From: a virus
IMG/VR virus record: IMGVR_UViG_3300044628_000495
Span: 1 to 25,261 of that record
Length of the DNA stretch: 25,261 bases
Direction: 5' to 3' (one strand)
Below, piece by piece: positions 14,767-22,498 of the stretch. Made by a program: the position numbers and the translations under genes. The notes under the pieces are model-generated. The model saw only the letters and a list, made by a program, of their open reading frames with translations. It was not told the origin of the DNA and searched no databases. How positions within the stretch are numbered: the stretch's first letter is position 1; every line of letters begins with the position of its first letter.

Positions 14767-15834
14767 TTAGGCTGCGGTTTCAATGGGTTGCGAGATGATC
14801 TCAAGGTTCTTCTGCAGCCGGACGTCGGCTGGGTTGTGCGCGACGGCCAGCCGCGCCTGCTCGGTGGCGACGTCACGCAGGCCCAGATGCCACGCGGCGA
14901 TGCTGGCCAGATCGTGCGGCTGGGAGCCCCAGACCTCGGGGTCGCAGGTGTAGACCAGAGCGCGATCGGTGATGGCCAAGGCGCGCATGGCGGCGGCGTA
15001 GCTCTCCGCCCAGCGGCCTTGGCGGTACGTCAGGAGGGCCATGGCGCACCACGGCTCGCGGGTGTTGGGCGCCTCGGCGCAGGCCCTGTGGTAGGCCGCC
15101 TCGGCGTCCCATGGCCTGCCCAGCTCCTCGTAGCACTTGCCCATGACCCGGTAGGCGTAGCACCTCTCGTTGTGCCAAGTGGCCGCGGGCAGCTTCAGAT
15201 ACCGCTCGCATGCGGCTATGGCGTCGTGCCAGCGCCGGTGGAAGGACAGCTCGCGAGCGTAGTAGAAGGCGTTGCGGGGGCAGGCCGGGTCTTCCTTGAC
15301 CGACAGCTCCAGCAGGTCGAGGTACTGCCCGCGGCTTTTGGTCGGGTCGGGGTGGTGGCTGACCAGCAGCATATCCGTGTCGGCCCAGACCTCTCTCGTG
15401 CGGCCGTCGGGCACCGGGTATTCATGGCACGGGTGATGCCACAGGTAGCCCTTGCGGTGGTGGATCTTCTCGTATTTGAACTTGATACCGCAGCCCCAGT
15501 CGAAGAAGTAGCGCAGGCGGGTCGTGTCGTCCTTCCAGACGCGCTCGATCTCCTCGCGCCAGCCGGGCTCTAGAACCTCGTCGAGGTCCAGTGAGATACA
15601 AACATCAGCATCGCCCGGTATAAGCGCCAAGGCAGCATTGCGAGCAGTATCAAAGCGCCAAGGGCTGATGCAAATACTATGAACAGCAGCACCACAGCTC
15701 CGTGCAGTATCCACTGTCCCATCCGTGCTGCCAGTGTCTGCAATGACGACATAGTCGGCCTCTTTGGCTGAATTGCAGAACCGCTCGACGAATTGCTCTT
15801 CGTTCTTGCTGATGGCGTAAACGGCGATCTTCAA
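14767..15834 (-). CDS. GT2-family glycosyltransferase with C-terminal TPR repeats, 355 aa
   Basis: The GT-A domain opens MKIAVYAISKNEEQFVERF, has the nucleotide-sugar motif ADTGSTDGT (32-40) and a metal-binding ISLDLDEVLEPGW with D83 and D85. A WHHPCHEYP motif follows near 132-140. From about residue 190, helical pairs such as RWHDAIAACERYLKLP and GRPWDAEAAYHRACAEAPN are tetratricopeptide repeats. It likely transfers a sugar to an unknown acceptor: a virion protein or host surface glycan are the main options. The start is TTG at 15834, with GAGGGG seven bases before; no better start exists because the conserved N-terminus begins there. It sits between fibre and lysis genes. Confidence 0.85.
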   Translation of the reverse strand: MKIAVYAISKNEEQFVERFCNSAKEADYVVIADTGSTDGTVDTARSCGAAVHSICISPWRFDTARNAALALIPGDADVCISLDLDEVLEPGWREEIERVWKDDTTRLRYFFDWGCGIKFKYEKIHHRKGYLWHHPCHEYPVPDGRTREVWADTDMLLVSHHPDPTKSRGQYLDLLELSVKEDPACPRNAFYYARELSFHRRWHDAIAACERYLKLPAATWHNERCYAYRVMGKCYEELGRPWDAEAAYHRACAEAPNTREPWCAMALLTYRQGRWAESYAAAMRALAITDRALVYTCDPEVWGSQPHDLASIAAWHLGLRDVATEQARLAVAHNPADVRLQKNLEIISQPIETAA

Positions 15835-15847
15835 AGGCTGTCCCCTC

Positions 15848-16105
15848 TTACTTCTTCAACTGCTCCAGCAGCATAACGCGAACGTGTAAGTCGTTGATTT
15901 CGCGCTTTAATTCTTCTTTCAGGTTAGCCCGACGTTCAGCCGAAAGGGGGCTGTCCGTGGGGACGCCTTCCTTGGTGATAAGGGCGGGCATAGCCGCTTC
16001 AACCTTAACCAGCCGCTCATTGGCCGACGACACCTGACCCAGCAGCCAAGCTAGGCTCGCTACGATGATCGGAATTACCGCTTTAAGTACGTCTGCCCAA
16101 GCCAT
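15848..16105 (-). CDS. Small membrane-anchored coiled-coil protein, 85 aa
   Basis: I chose ATG at 16105 (MAWADVLKAVIPIIV) because AGGAGG precedes it by four bases; a TTG at 16123 would overlap the previous gene. A single hydrophobic segment (about 5-24, DVLKAVIPIIVASLAWLLGQ) is followed by a charged helix, including RRANLKEELKREINDLHVRV. The layout resembles small phage membrane proteins of the lysis region, and also the 73-residue protein at 13226-13447. It could be a lysis accessory or a second holin-like protein. There is no family assignment I can defend. Confidence 0.7.
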   Translation of the reverse strand: MAWADVLKAVIPIIVASLAWLLGQVSSANERLVKVEAAMPALITKEGVPTDSPLSAERRANLKEELKREINDLHVRVMLLEQLKK

Positions 16106-16109
16106 ACCG

Positions 16110-16115
16110 CCTCCT
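16110..16115 (-). promoter_or_regulatory. Ribosome binding site AGGAGG deciding the start of the 85-residue gene
   Basis: AGGAGG overlaps the stop codon of the glycine-rich gene (ACGTAGGAGG) and lies four bases before ATG 16105. It favours this start over the upstream TTG. Confidence 0.7.
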
Positions 16116-16851
16116 ACGTCCAAGCGAAGATAACGACGCCGCCGCCGACAGCACCAGCAGTGCCGGGGGCGCTCGCACCATCACCACCAGTACCGTAGCC
16201 CGTCCCGCCAGAGGCACCGCCCGCGCCGCCGGGGTTACCGCTACTGCTGCTGGCAGAGCCGTTGCCGCCCGTAGAACCGCTGGTGTTCGTGCTGCCGCCG
16301 GACGCCGTACCACCAGTGCCGCCCGCGCCCCCGCTGCCGCTGTCGGCGCTACCGCCAGCTCCGCCACCGCCGCCCGTCAGAGACACAGACCCTGCGGCAA
16401 GCGAACCCGTCGTGGTCGAAGAAACACCGCCGGATGTGCCAACGGAATACGCCACCGTCGTAGACCAATCACCCGACGCGACCGCTCTGGTTATGGTTGA
16501 ATAGCCCGCGCCGCCGCCGCCGCCACCGCTGTTGTAAATATCAGAGCCAGAATCGGTGTACGAACTACCACCAGTGCCGCCAGCGCCGACTACAGTAAGG
16601 GTCAGGCTAGACGCACCCGTAGGCACAGTCTCGTTGCCAGATCCACTGGTGTAGGTATTAGTGACCGGAGTGAAGTTAACTGTACCAGCCAGTTTGGAGA
16701 GCGGTATCGGCAGGCTGCTTGGCACAGCCCCATTAACGCCTGTTGTTCCGGGCGGAACGTAGGTACCGCCAGCCAGATAGGAACTGAGCGAGCCGGGACC
16801 GCCAAATATAGCTACGACACTTGTAAGTTGTGCTGGGTTTGAAACAGGCAT
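16114..16851 (-). CDS. Glycine-rich tail/fibre tip protein, 245 aa
   Basis: The N-terminal ~60 residues (PVSNPAQLTSVVAIFGGPGS, then IPLSKLAGTVNF) look like an attachment or assembly segment. From about 80 on come ASSLTLTVVGAGGTGG and NSGGGGGGAGYSTITRAV, then long Gly/Ser/Thr runs, ending in GAVGGGVVIFAWT. This is the glycine-rich fibre-protein layout (similar to Pfam Gly_rich domains and, in composition, to Gly-rich adhesin tips of T-even-like phages that pack as polyglycine helices). It would sit at the distal end of a fibre and contact the receptor. It starts two bases after the S74 fibre gene, which supports an adhesin or chaperone-like partner role. Tip function is inference. Confidence 0.75.
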   Translation of the reverse strand: MPVSNPAQLTSVVAIFGGPGSLSSYLAGGTYVPPGTTGVNGAVPSSLPIPLSKLAGTVNFTPVTNTYTSGSGNETVPTGASSLTLTVVGAGGTGGSSYTDSGSDIYNSGGGGGGAGYSTITRAVASGDWSTTVAYSVGTSGGVSSTTTGSLAAGSVSLTGGGGGAGGSADSGSGGAGGTGGTASGGSTNTSGSTGGNGSASSSSGNPGGAGGASGGTGYGTGGDGASAPGTAGAVGGGVVIFAWT

Positions 16852-16853
16852 GT

Positions 16854-18341
16854 TTAACCCTTCAGCGCCTTAACTTCGGCCCGCAGTTCCTTGATTGCCT
16901 CAACCAGCAGTGGGATGACACGGTCATAGGCGACGACCAGATACTCAGGATCAACCGACCACCGGCTGACAGCTTCCGGCAAGACATCCTGTAGGTCTTG
17001 AGCAGACAAGCCAACCTGCTGATCTTCTTTGACCTGACCCAGCGAACGAGCCTTGTCGTTGTTGCGGTAATAGAACCCACTTAGGGCGTCTACCTTGTCC
17101 AGTGCATCAGTAATCGAGCCGTAAACGTCCTTCAGCCGGGTGTCCGAGGTGGCTGTGAAATCCACGGCGGTGTAGGAATTGCTAGCGTTCAGGGCGTTGG
17201 CAGTAGTAGCGGTGGTGGCCGTAGTGGCTGTGGTAGCCGTAGTGGCTGTGGTAGCCGTAGTGGCTGTGGTAGCCGTCGCAGCATTGCCAGTTGTATTCTG
17301 GTTCCAAGTAGGAACAGTTCCGGTGAGGCCCGAATAGGCCATATTGCTGGCCGTCGCAGCATTACCGCTGATGTTGATACCCCAAGTGCCCGAGGCACCG
17401 GAACCGCCACGCGAGGGGACATCAAGCGCAGACTGTGCCGTAGCCTGTGACGTACCACCAGTACCGCCGTTGGCAACGGGTAGAGTGCCCGTAACCTGAC
17501 TTGTCAGGCTAACACCGGAAAGCGTACCACCCAGTGTTATAGTGCCGGTAGAAGTAATTGTACCACCAGTCAGAGTAATGCCATTTACACTTCCAGAAGT
17601 GGCGACAGACGTAACCGTACCGCCGCTGCCTGTGGCCGCAATAGTTATGGTGCCAGCGCCGTTAGTGACCGTAACGCCCGAACCCGCAGTAATAGCTGCA
17701 CGGGTGAAGCCCGTGCCGTTGCCGATGTCTACGAAGCCGTTGGATGGTGTCGTGGTTAAACCCGTGCCGCCGTTGGCAACTGGCAGAGTGCCAGAGACAC
17801 CAGCGGTCAGGGAGACACCCGTGCAGTTCGCCAAGTTACCGGAAGTGGGGGTGCCGAGGAGCGGGGTAGTAAACGTCGGGCTAGTGGACAGGACCACGTT
17901 GCCCGATCCAGTAGAAGTCGTAACGCCCGTGCCGCCGTTAGCAACCGGAAGTGTGCCAGAGACACCAGCGGTCAGGGAGATCCCCGTGCAGTTCTCCAAG
18001 ATACCGGAAGTCGGGGTGCCGAGGATCGGGGTAACCAGCGTCGGGCTGGTGGACAGGACAGTATTACCCGTCCCGGTAGAAGTCGTAACGCCCGTGCCGC
18101 CGCTAGCCACCGGAAGGGCGTTGCTGAAGGACACGGTGGTGGCCGAGAGGGCGCCCGTGACGGTCAGGCCCGCGCTGGAAATGTCCAGCACCTTCGCGCC
18201 GCTGGCGGCCACGCCGATGTTGTTGGCGCCGATGCGGTAGAGGCCAGTGTCGTTGTCGCTGGCCCATGAGTAGGCGGGCGCGCTGACAACACCGCTGATC
18301 TGCAGGAACTGGTTGCTGTTGCCTATGCGCTCGCCGGTCAT
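16854..18341 (-). CDS. Tail fibre with C-terminal S74 intramolecular chaperone, 495 aa
   Basis: I chose ATG at 18341 because it overlaps the upstream stop (TAATG) with GGAG eight bases before. The first 60 residues (TGERIGNSNQFLQISGVVSA, then DNDTGLYRIG) are a typical fibre opening. The shaft holds repeats of GTLPVANGGTG and TLVTPILGTPTSG, then a low-complexity TATTATTATT run. The end is a Peptidase_S74 domain with SDTRLK, where S399 and K404 are the expected catalytic pair; S74 trimerises the fibre and then cleaves itself off. The tail ends in the coiled-coil helix VEAIKELRAEVKALKG. The role is host recognition. Confidence 0.88.
   Translation of the reverse strand: MTGERIGNSNQFLQISGVVSAPAYSWASDNDTGLYRIGANNIGVAASGAKVLDISSAGLTVTGALSATTVSFSNALPVASGGTGVTTSTGTGNTVLSTSPTLVTPILGTPTSGILENCTGISLTAGVSGTLPVANGGTGVTTSTGSGNVVLSTSPTFTTPLLGTPTSGNLANCTGVSLTAGVSGTLPVANGGTGLTTTPSNGFVDIGNGTGFTRAAITAGSGVTVTNGAGTITIAATGSGGTVTSVATSGSVNGITLTGGTITSTGTITLGGTLSGVSLTSQVTGTLPVANGGTGGTSQATAQSALDVPSRGGSGASGTWGINISGNAATASNMAYSGLTGTVPTWNQNTTGNAATATTATTATTATTATTATTATTATTANALNASNSYTAVDFTATSDTRLKDVYGSITDALDKVDALSGFYYRNNDKARSLGQVKEDQQVGLSAQDLQDVLPEAVSRWSVDPEYLVVAYDRVIPLLVEAIKELRAEVKALKG
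17203..17274. repeat. 9/18-bp tandem repeat encoding (ATT)n in a fibre shaft
   Basis: Three perfect 18-base units occupy 17221-17274, preceded by about 18 bases of degenerate 9-base units. They encode the TATTATTATT run just before the S74 domain of the fibre. Unit length is a multiple of three, so slippage would change spacer length without breaking the frame. Confidence 0.85.
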
Positions 18342-18664
18342 TAGGAAATCTCCATCACGGAGACGACCACGTCGCACGCGGCGGCGCAGGTGACGGTGAT
18401 GCTGTCGGCCGCCTCGAGCACGACGCGGTTGTTGTTGTTCAGGACGTTCAGGTTAGACGCCGCGGGCACCGGGGTGACCAAGCACAAGTTGGCCGTGACG
18501 GCGGCCGAGCTGTCGATCACCTTGACGGTGGCCGTGGTGTCGGCGCCGGCGGCGTTGGCGACTACTAGGCCTATGACCGTGGCCGTGGTGGCGCCGGGGC
18601 AGGTGTAGACCGTCTGCACCGTGGTGACGCTGGCCTTGACGCCGTTCTTGAAGGTATTTGCCAT
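18341..18664 (-). CDS. Small beta-rich phage structural protein, 107 aa
   Basis: It opens MANTFKNGVKASVTT, followed by CPGATTATVIGLVVANAAG, VKVIDSSAAVTANL, VTPVPAASNLNVL and VLEAADSITVTCA, and ends VVVSVMEIS. This layout matches a small beta-sandwich protein common beside tail-fibre or neck genes of podoviruses; function is not assigned. AAAGGAC lies seven bases before the ATG. Its stop overlaps the start of the S74 fibre gene (TAATG), so the two are coupled. It could be a fibre connector or decoration protein. Confidence 0.75.
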   Translation of the reverse strand: MANTFKNGVKASVTTVQTVYTCPGATTATVIGLVVANAAGADTTATVKVIDSSAAVTANLCLVTPVPAASNLNVLNNNNRVVLEAADSITVTCAAACDVVVSVMEIS

Positions 18665-18696
18665 GTTCTAAGTCCTTTGTCGTTCTGCGGGCCGGT

Positions 18697-18801
18697 CTAC
18701 GGGAAATTGCCGCCCACGGGGTTCGGGAAGCCCTCGGGGGCTGCGGTGCCGATCTTAGCACCCGCAGGGACGGTGGTCGATGTCCACGGGCTTTCGTTCA
18801 G
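18697..18801 (-). other. Open frame without a start codon, possible -1 frameshift extension of the 47-residue protein
   Basis: This 34-codon stretch follows the short gene at 18798-18941 in the -1 frame. It begins at the CTG formed by slipping back one base at the run of five C before TGA, and ends at TAG 18699-18697. Its product has plausible coding composition (ESPWTSTTVPAG, then APEGFPNPVGGNFP), whereas the zero-frame continuation is an Arg-rich string typical of a shadow frame. It has no ATG, GTG or TTG of its own near its beginning. Either a programmed frameshift joins it to the upstream gene, or it is a decayed gene end or an assembly indel. Confidence 0.45.
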
Positions 18802-18941
18802 GGGGCTTCCGGGGCCGGGTTAACCTGCGGAGCGGCCTGCTTCTGGATTTCGGCAATCACCGGGGCGACCGTGATGTAGGGGGCGTTACCCAGTGCCTGC
18901 ATGATGATGTTGACCTGTTCGATAGTGAGTTCGAGGTTCAT
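18798..18941 (-). CDS. Small fibre-neighbour phage protein, 47 aa (possibly extended by frameshift)
   Basis: ATG at 18941 is preceded by AGGAG with five bases of spacing. The product reads MNLELTIEQVNIIMQAL, then GNAPYITVAPVIAEIQKQA, and ends in a Pro-rich tail. Small proteins with 'LTxEQxNxxxxALGxxPYxxVAxLIxxIQ' occur near fibre genes in many phages, with no known role. The reading frame ends at TGA 18800-18798 directly after a run of five C, where the downstream -1 frame stays open for 34 more codons. It follows the DUF7936-like gene by 12 bases. Confidence 0.78.
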   Translation of the reverse strand: MNLELTIEQVNIIMQALGNAPYITVAPVIAEIQKQAAPQVNPAPEAP

Positions 18942-18953
18942 AGAAGCTCCTGA

Positions 18954-19298
18954 TTATAGCGGGGGAATTGGTGTCGGCGTAACCCAAGGCAGTGGTGGGG
19001 TTACGACAGGGGGATTTACCTGACTGGCAATGTTGGTGGCAAGCGCGGCCTCTGTGGTCGCCTGATCGACGCCGTTAGCCCAGACCCAGCCCTGTACCTG
19101 AGTTTCGGTCAGATCGGCATAGGGGGTGTAGGGGTCACCCGCAACGTAAGGGACGCTCACGGTGCCATACTGGGTGGCGCTATAGGTGCCGTCCGTGGCG
19201 TTACAGCGCCAGCCCACGGTGAAGACGACATCCGTCTCGCCGTCAGCCTCCGGGTAGCAGGACATATATTCGACAAGCCATGTGTATGTGTTAGCCAT
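18954..19298 (-). CDS. DUF7936-like fibre-associated protein, 114 aa
   Basis: It opens MANTYTWLVEYMSCYPEADG, then ETDVVFTVGWRCNATDG; the centre has DPYTPYADLTETQVQGWVW and ANGVDQATTEAAL; the end is NPPVVTPPLPW and a Pro-rich tail. This set of motifs is common in small phage proteins found with tail fibres; I believe the family is DUF7936, though the number is from memory. Its start overlaps a short remnant of a fibre C-terminus that also supplies the GGAG ribosome site. Function unknown; assembly chaperone or connector are options. Confidence 0.8.
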   Translation of the reverse strand: MANTYTWLVEYMSCYPEADGETDVVFTVGWRCNATDGTYSATQYGTVSVPYVAGDPYTPYADLTETQVQGWVWANGVDQATTEAALATNIASQVNPPVVTPPLPWVTPTPIPPL

Positions 19299-19325
19299 TA
19301 TTTATTCTCCAGTGCTGCGAGGCGG
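19298..19325 (-). pseudogene. Remnant of an S74-fibre C-terminus (reads NRLAALENK, stop) after a fibre that lost it
   Basis: Read on the minus strand in the +1 frame relative to the preceding fibre gene, these bases encode NRLAALENK followed by TAA. That nearly matches the TRLAALEAK ends of the two neighbouring S74 fibres. An 18-base stretch (19308-19325) is identical to 20848-20865. The remnant also carries the CTGGAG ribosome site for the next gene, which would explain its retention. Confidence 0.75.
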
Positions 19326-20837
19326 TTAGGATAAGGTGAAGGGATAGCCGTAGTCTACTTCAACGGTCATACTCATATTTTGGGAGGGTATTGAACCGGG
19401 GACGCTCCCATCAGACATACTCGCAGTAACTACAAGGGTCTCTGACGTAGAAGAGGCAAACGATATTGTTATAGAGCCCCCGGCTGTCATGGCAGTACCC
19501 ATTAGGGTAAAGTTTCGTGGCGCAGTACCAGCAAGCCCCTGAAAACTGTAGACGGCGAAAATGCCGCTCTGATTGCTGCTGTAAATAGTTCCGCCAGCAG
19601 CCGTAATTTTTATTACGCCATTTACCCAAGCCGCGTTACTAAAACCAGTACCAGTTACGGTGACACTATTTGTAGATGTCGAGCTAGAGGCTTGTTTAGT
19701 AATCTTCCCGCTACTTGGTCCCGAACCACCAGCAGTACTAGAACCCGTTCCGATAATCTGGGTAGCACCTTTAATGGTCAACAGTGCTTGAGCAGTTGTG
19801 GTTCCCAAAAGAAGATTGCCGCTGGAGTCTATGCGGGCGCGTTCGCTGCCTGTGCCTAAACCAGAGCCACCAGTATAAACGGTAACAAACCCGCGCCCTG
19901 ACAGGCGCAATTCGCTTGAGCTGTTTCCGTCGTTACGGACTTCGGAACGTGCGCTGGGGTTGTCAAAAAGAATATCGCCAGAAGGAATATAAAGAGCGCG
20001 GTTTCCTGTTGAAATACCACTTACGCGGATACCGTTGTTACCGTTAACGACCAGTCTATCAGAAGAACTTGCCGTACCCACCAGCAGATTGCCGCCGGTG
20101 TCGAAGCGGCCAAGTTCGGTGACGCCGTTAGCAAAAGAAATAGATCCGGCACCAGTACTAATCTGTATAGAATTTGCATTGCCCGTGAGTGTTGTTGTGT
20201 TATCAAACTTGATAGAGGCAACCACACCAGCGGCAACTGTAAAATCTATTCCGCAAGGCCCTGAATTCGGCCCCCTAAAAGCGGCAATTGCGCCGGTTGC
20301 ATAAACCGGGCCAAGAACAGACAGAGGAACGGTAGGCGTCATGCCGATGCCGAGCCTGCCGCTGGTGTCGATGCGGGCGACTTCGGAACCGTTAATACCA
20401 AATAAAAGCGGGGTTGCGGTTTGGCTGTATAACTTAATTTGATTAGCTGCGTTATCACATACTATATACGCCGCCGTATTAAGGTAACTTGCACCAGCCC
20501 CTAGGTTTAATACGGCGTAATTTCCCGTGGTTGCAGCACTTAAACGACAAGTAGAACCGCCCCCATCGACTTGGATATTTGCGCCGTCTAGCCCCATTCT
20601 AAGGGTTGTTGTTCCAACCAGAAGGTTGCCACTAAACGTACTTGTCCCAGTCACAGCAATAGCGTTAGTTCCAATGGTTGCGCCGCCGATGGCTAGCGAA
20701 GTGCTGATAGCACCCGTACCAGTCACATCCAGTGTGCGCGTAGGACTAGCGTTAGCCACACCGATGCGGGTGTTGGTCGTATCCGGCGTCAGCACATCAA
20801 CAAGCTGGCCTAACTTTGTCGTGAGGTTCGCGGGCAT
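19326..20837 (-). CDS. Tail fibre protein without S74 domain, 503 aa
   Basis: The N-terminus (MPANLTTKLGQLVDVLTPDT) leads into shaft repeats of the kind SEVARIDTSGRLGIG, LGRFDTGGNLLVGTA and [16 protein letters not shown], matching the two fibres upstream. The shared block SLAIGGATIGTNAIAVTGT is also present. After about residue 355 the sequence changes to a Ser/Thr-rich domain (SSTAGGSGPSSGKITKQ, then NFTLMGTAMTAGG) ending DYGYPFTLS. This replaces the S74 chaperone found in its neighbours, and a frame-shifted end of that chaperone follows the stop. It starts at ATG 20837 with GGAGG from the previous gene's last codons. The terminal domain may be receptor-binding or capsule-interacting. Confidence 0.82.
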   Translation of the reverse strand: MPANLTTKLGQLVDVLTPDTTNTRIGVANASPTRTLDVTGTGAISTSLAIGGATIGTNAIAVTGTSTFSGNLLVGTTTLRMGLDGANIQVDGGGSTCRLSAATTGNYAVLNLGAGASYLNTAAYIVCDNAANQIKLYSQTATPLLFGINGSEVARIDTSGRLGIGMTPTVPLSVLGPVYATGAIAAFRGPNSGPCGIDFTVAAGVVASIKFDNTTTLTGNANSIQISTGAGSISFANGVTELGRFDTGGNLLVGTASSSDRLVVNGNNGIRVSGISTGNRALYIPSGDILFDNPSARSEVRNDGNSSSELRLSGRGFVTVYTGGSGLGTGSERARIDSSGNLLLGTTTAQALLTIKGATQIIGTGSSTAGGSGPSSGKITKQASSSTSTNSVTVTGTGFSNAAWVNGVIKITAAGGTIYSSNQSGIFAVYSFQGLAGTAPRNFTLMGTAMTAGGSITISFASSTSETLVVTASMSDGSVPGSIPSQNMSMTVEVDYGYPFTLS

Positions 20838-20883
20838 TATTTAGCCTCCAGTGCTGCGAGGCGGGTGGTGAGTTCTTGGATGG
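20837..20883. repeat. 47-bp direct repeat at fibre gene end, copy A
   Basis: This copy is identical to 22499-22545 except for one base. It encodes the final coiled-coil codons of an S74 fibre plus its stop and the ribosome site of the next gene. Confidence 0.9.
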
Positions 20884-22498
20884 TCTTAATCATCATCGGG
20901 ACCAGCTTGCTGTAGTCCACGCCCATCATATCTTCGGGGTTGACAGGCTGATGCACGGCTTCAGGGGCCACTTCAAGCAATTCCTGTGCGACCATGCCGT
21001 AACGCTGATGGCTAGCGTCGGACTTCCAGTCGAACTGGCGGACCTGAATGGCGTCAATTAAAGCGCTTGCTGGGTCGGCGTCAGATACATTGGTCTTTAG
21101 GCGAGCGTCTGAGGAAGTGTTGTAGGCGGTAGTCGTGCCATTGGTGGTGATGGTGCCGACAACAGAGCCACCATAGAACATAGTTTGAAGATTTGAAGTA
21201 GTGCTATCAACACGAAAACTAGCAGCGGAACCATTGATAGCACTATTGTAAACAACTAAGGCTTCTCTTGCAGCAGTGCCTGTCTGTGCCACTACCTTAC
21301 CAATACCATTCCACCCGCCAGTAGTCGTCGTCCCCACCAGCAGAGCGCCGCTGGTGTCGAAGCGGGCGACTTCGACGTTGTTGATGCCGAAGTAGATGGG
21401 CTGGGCTGCTTGCGTTGTTAATGTGACCCCACCAGCGCCGCCAGAGCCAATAACCATAGCATCAGCGCGGTAATTAAACGCTGGAGTGTACCCCGTACTC
21501 GTTAAAAACATTTGAGCGTTACTAGTCGAGTTTGTCAGCCGCATTTCCGCAATGCCAGCCGTGCCGGTGCTGGCGTTTGTGAAGTGCATTTTCGATGTGG
21601 TGTTTTGGGTCTGCTCCATATCCAGTAGGCTTGAGGGCGTTTTTCCGATGCCGAGGCCGGATGTATTGGTAGTGGTAATAATGCTTGAACCGATGCGCCC
21701 ACTTATCGAAGTTGGGGCTTCGATATACAGCGCTCCTACATCGCCAGTTGAGCCGCCGAAAATGCCGCTCATAGTATTGATGCCGCTATTCACACCATTC
21801 AGGGAAATACAATTGTATGTCCCTGCTGTCATTACCTCGATTTTATTCGTAATGCCGCAGTTCACTGTAAACGAGGATGATGCGGTTGCAGCCGCACCGA
21901 CACCTAACGCACCGGCAGAACCAACCTGTGTGCTGCCAGCAAAAGTTACCACCCCGCTAAAATTAGCCGCTGCGCCGGTCAGGGTGCCAGTCAGCGTCGG
22001 GCTAGCCGAAAGCACCATATTGCCTGTGCCGGTCACTGCGTTGCTCAAAGTGACGCCGCCGTAGGTGAGGGCGCTGTTCAACTGCGTCGTCCCAGTCACA
22101 GCCAGAGCATTAGAGCCGATGGTTGCGCCGCCGATTGCCAAGGATGTGGCGGTGGCAACGCCCAGTGCGGGGTTGAGCGTCGTGGATACGGTCCACGCGA
22201 TGGTCTCGACAATATCGTTAACAGCACAGGCAGTACCCAGAACGACGGAGGTTCCGTTGGTAGCCGTGTACTCCGAAGAGGAGAGCTTGGAGCCGTTGTA
22301 GTATACGTCCACAAAGCCCACCGTGTAGGTCACGCTGAACGTCGTCTGAGCCGCCGTGGCAGTGAAGTCCGTCTTGGTATAAACGCTAAGACCAGACGCC
22401 CCAGTAGCCTGCCAGCCGACGCCATTGTACGTCCAAGTACGCCCGTTGTAGGTGTACGTCTGGTTGAGCGTCGGCGTCGCGGGGAAGTTGATAGCCAT
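20837..22498 (-). CDS. Tail fibre with S74 intramolecular chaperone, 553 aa
   Basis: The opening NFPATPTLNQTYTYNGRTWT and YNGVGWQATGAS is a typical phage fibre anchor, followed by TTFSVTYTVGFVDVYYNG, a module frequent in fibres. The shaft contains [19 protein letters not shown] and VEVARFDTSGALLVGTT. The end is an S74 domain with SDARLKTN (S463 and K468) and the motif GMVAQELLEVAPEAVHQ, finishing in a coiled coil [14 protein letters not shown]. It folds and trimerises the fibre, then is expected to be removed by self-cleavage. The last codons carry the GGAGG ribosome site of the next gene. Confidence 0.88.
   Translation of the reverse strand: MAINFPATPTLNQTYTYNGRTWTYNGVGWQATGASGLSVYTKTDFTATAAQTTFSVTYTVGFVDVYYNGSKLSSSEYTATNGTSVVLGTACAVNDIVETIAWTVSTTLNPALGVATATSLAIGGATIGSNALAVTGTTQLNSALTYGGVTLSNAVTGTGNMVLSASPTLTGTLTGAAANFSGVVTFAGSTQVGSAGALGVGAAATASSSFTVNCGITNKIEVMTAGTYNCISLNGVNSGINTMSGIFGGSTGDVGALYIEAPTSISGRIGSSIITTTNTSGLGIGKTPSSLLDMEQTQNTTSKMHFTNASTGTAGIAEMRLTNSTSNAQMFLTSTGYTPAFNYRADAMVIGSGGAGGVTLTTQAAQPIYFGINNVEVARFDTSGALLVGTTTTGGWNGIGKVVAQTGTAAREALVVYNSAINGSAASFRVDSTTSNLQTMFYGGSVVGTITTNGTTTAYNTSSDARLKTNVSDADPASALIDAIQVRQFDWKSDASHQRYGMVAQELLEVAPEAVHQPVNPEDMMGVDYSKLVPMMIKTIQELTTRLAALEAK

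Noticed and set aside
14788-15573. A 261-codon plus-strand frame opposite the glycosyltransferase
   Set aside because: The opposite strand carries intact GT2 motifs and TPR repeats. The plus product lacks any domain and is a shadow.
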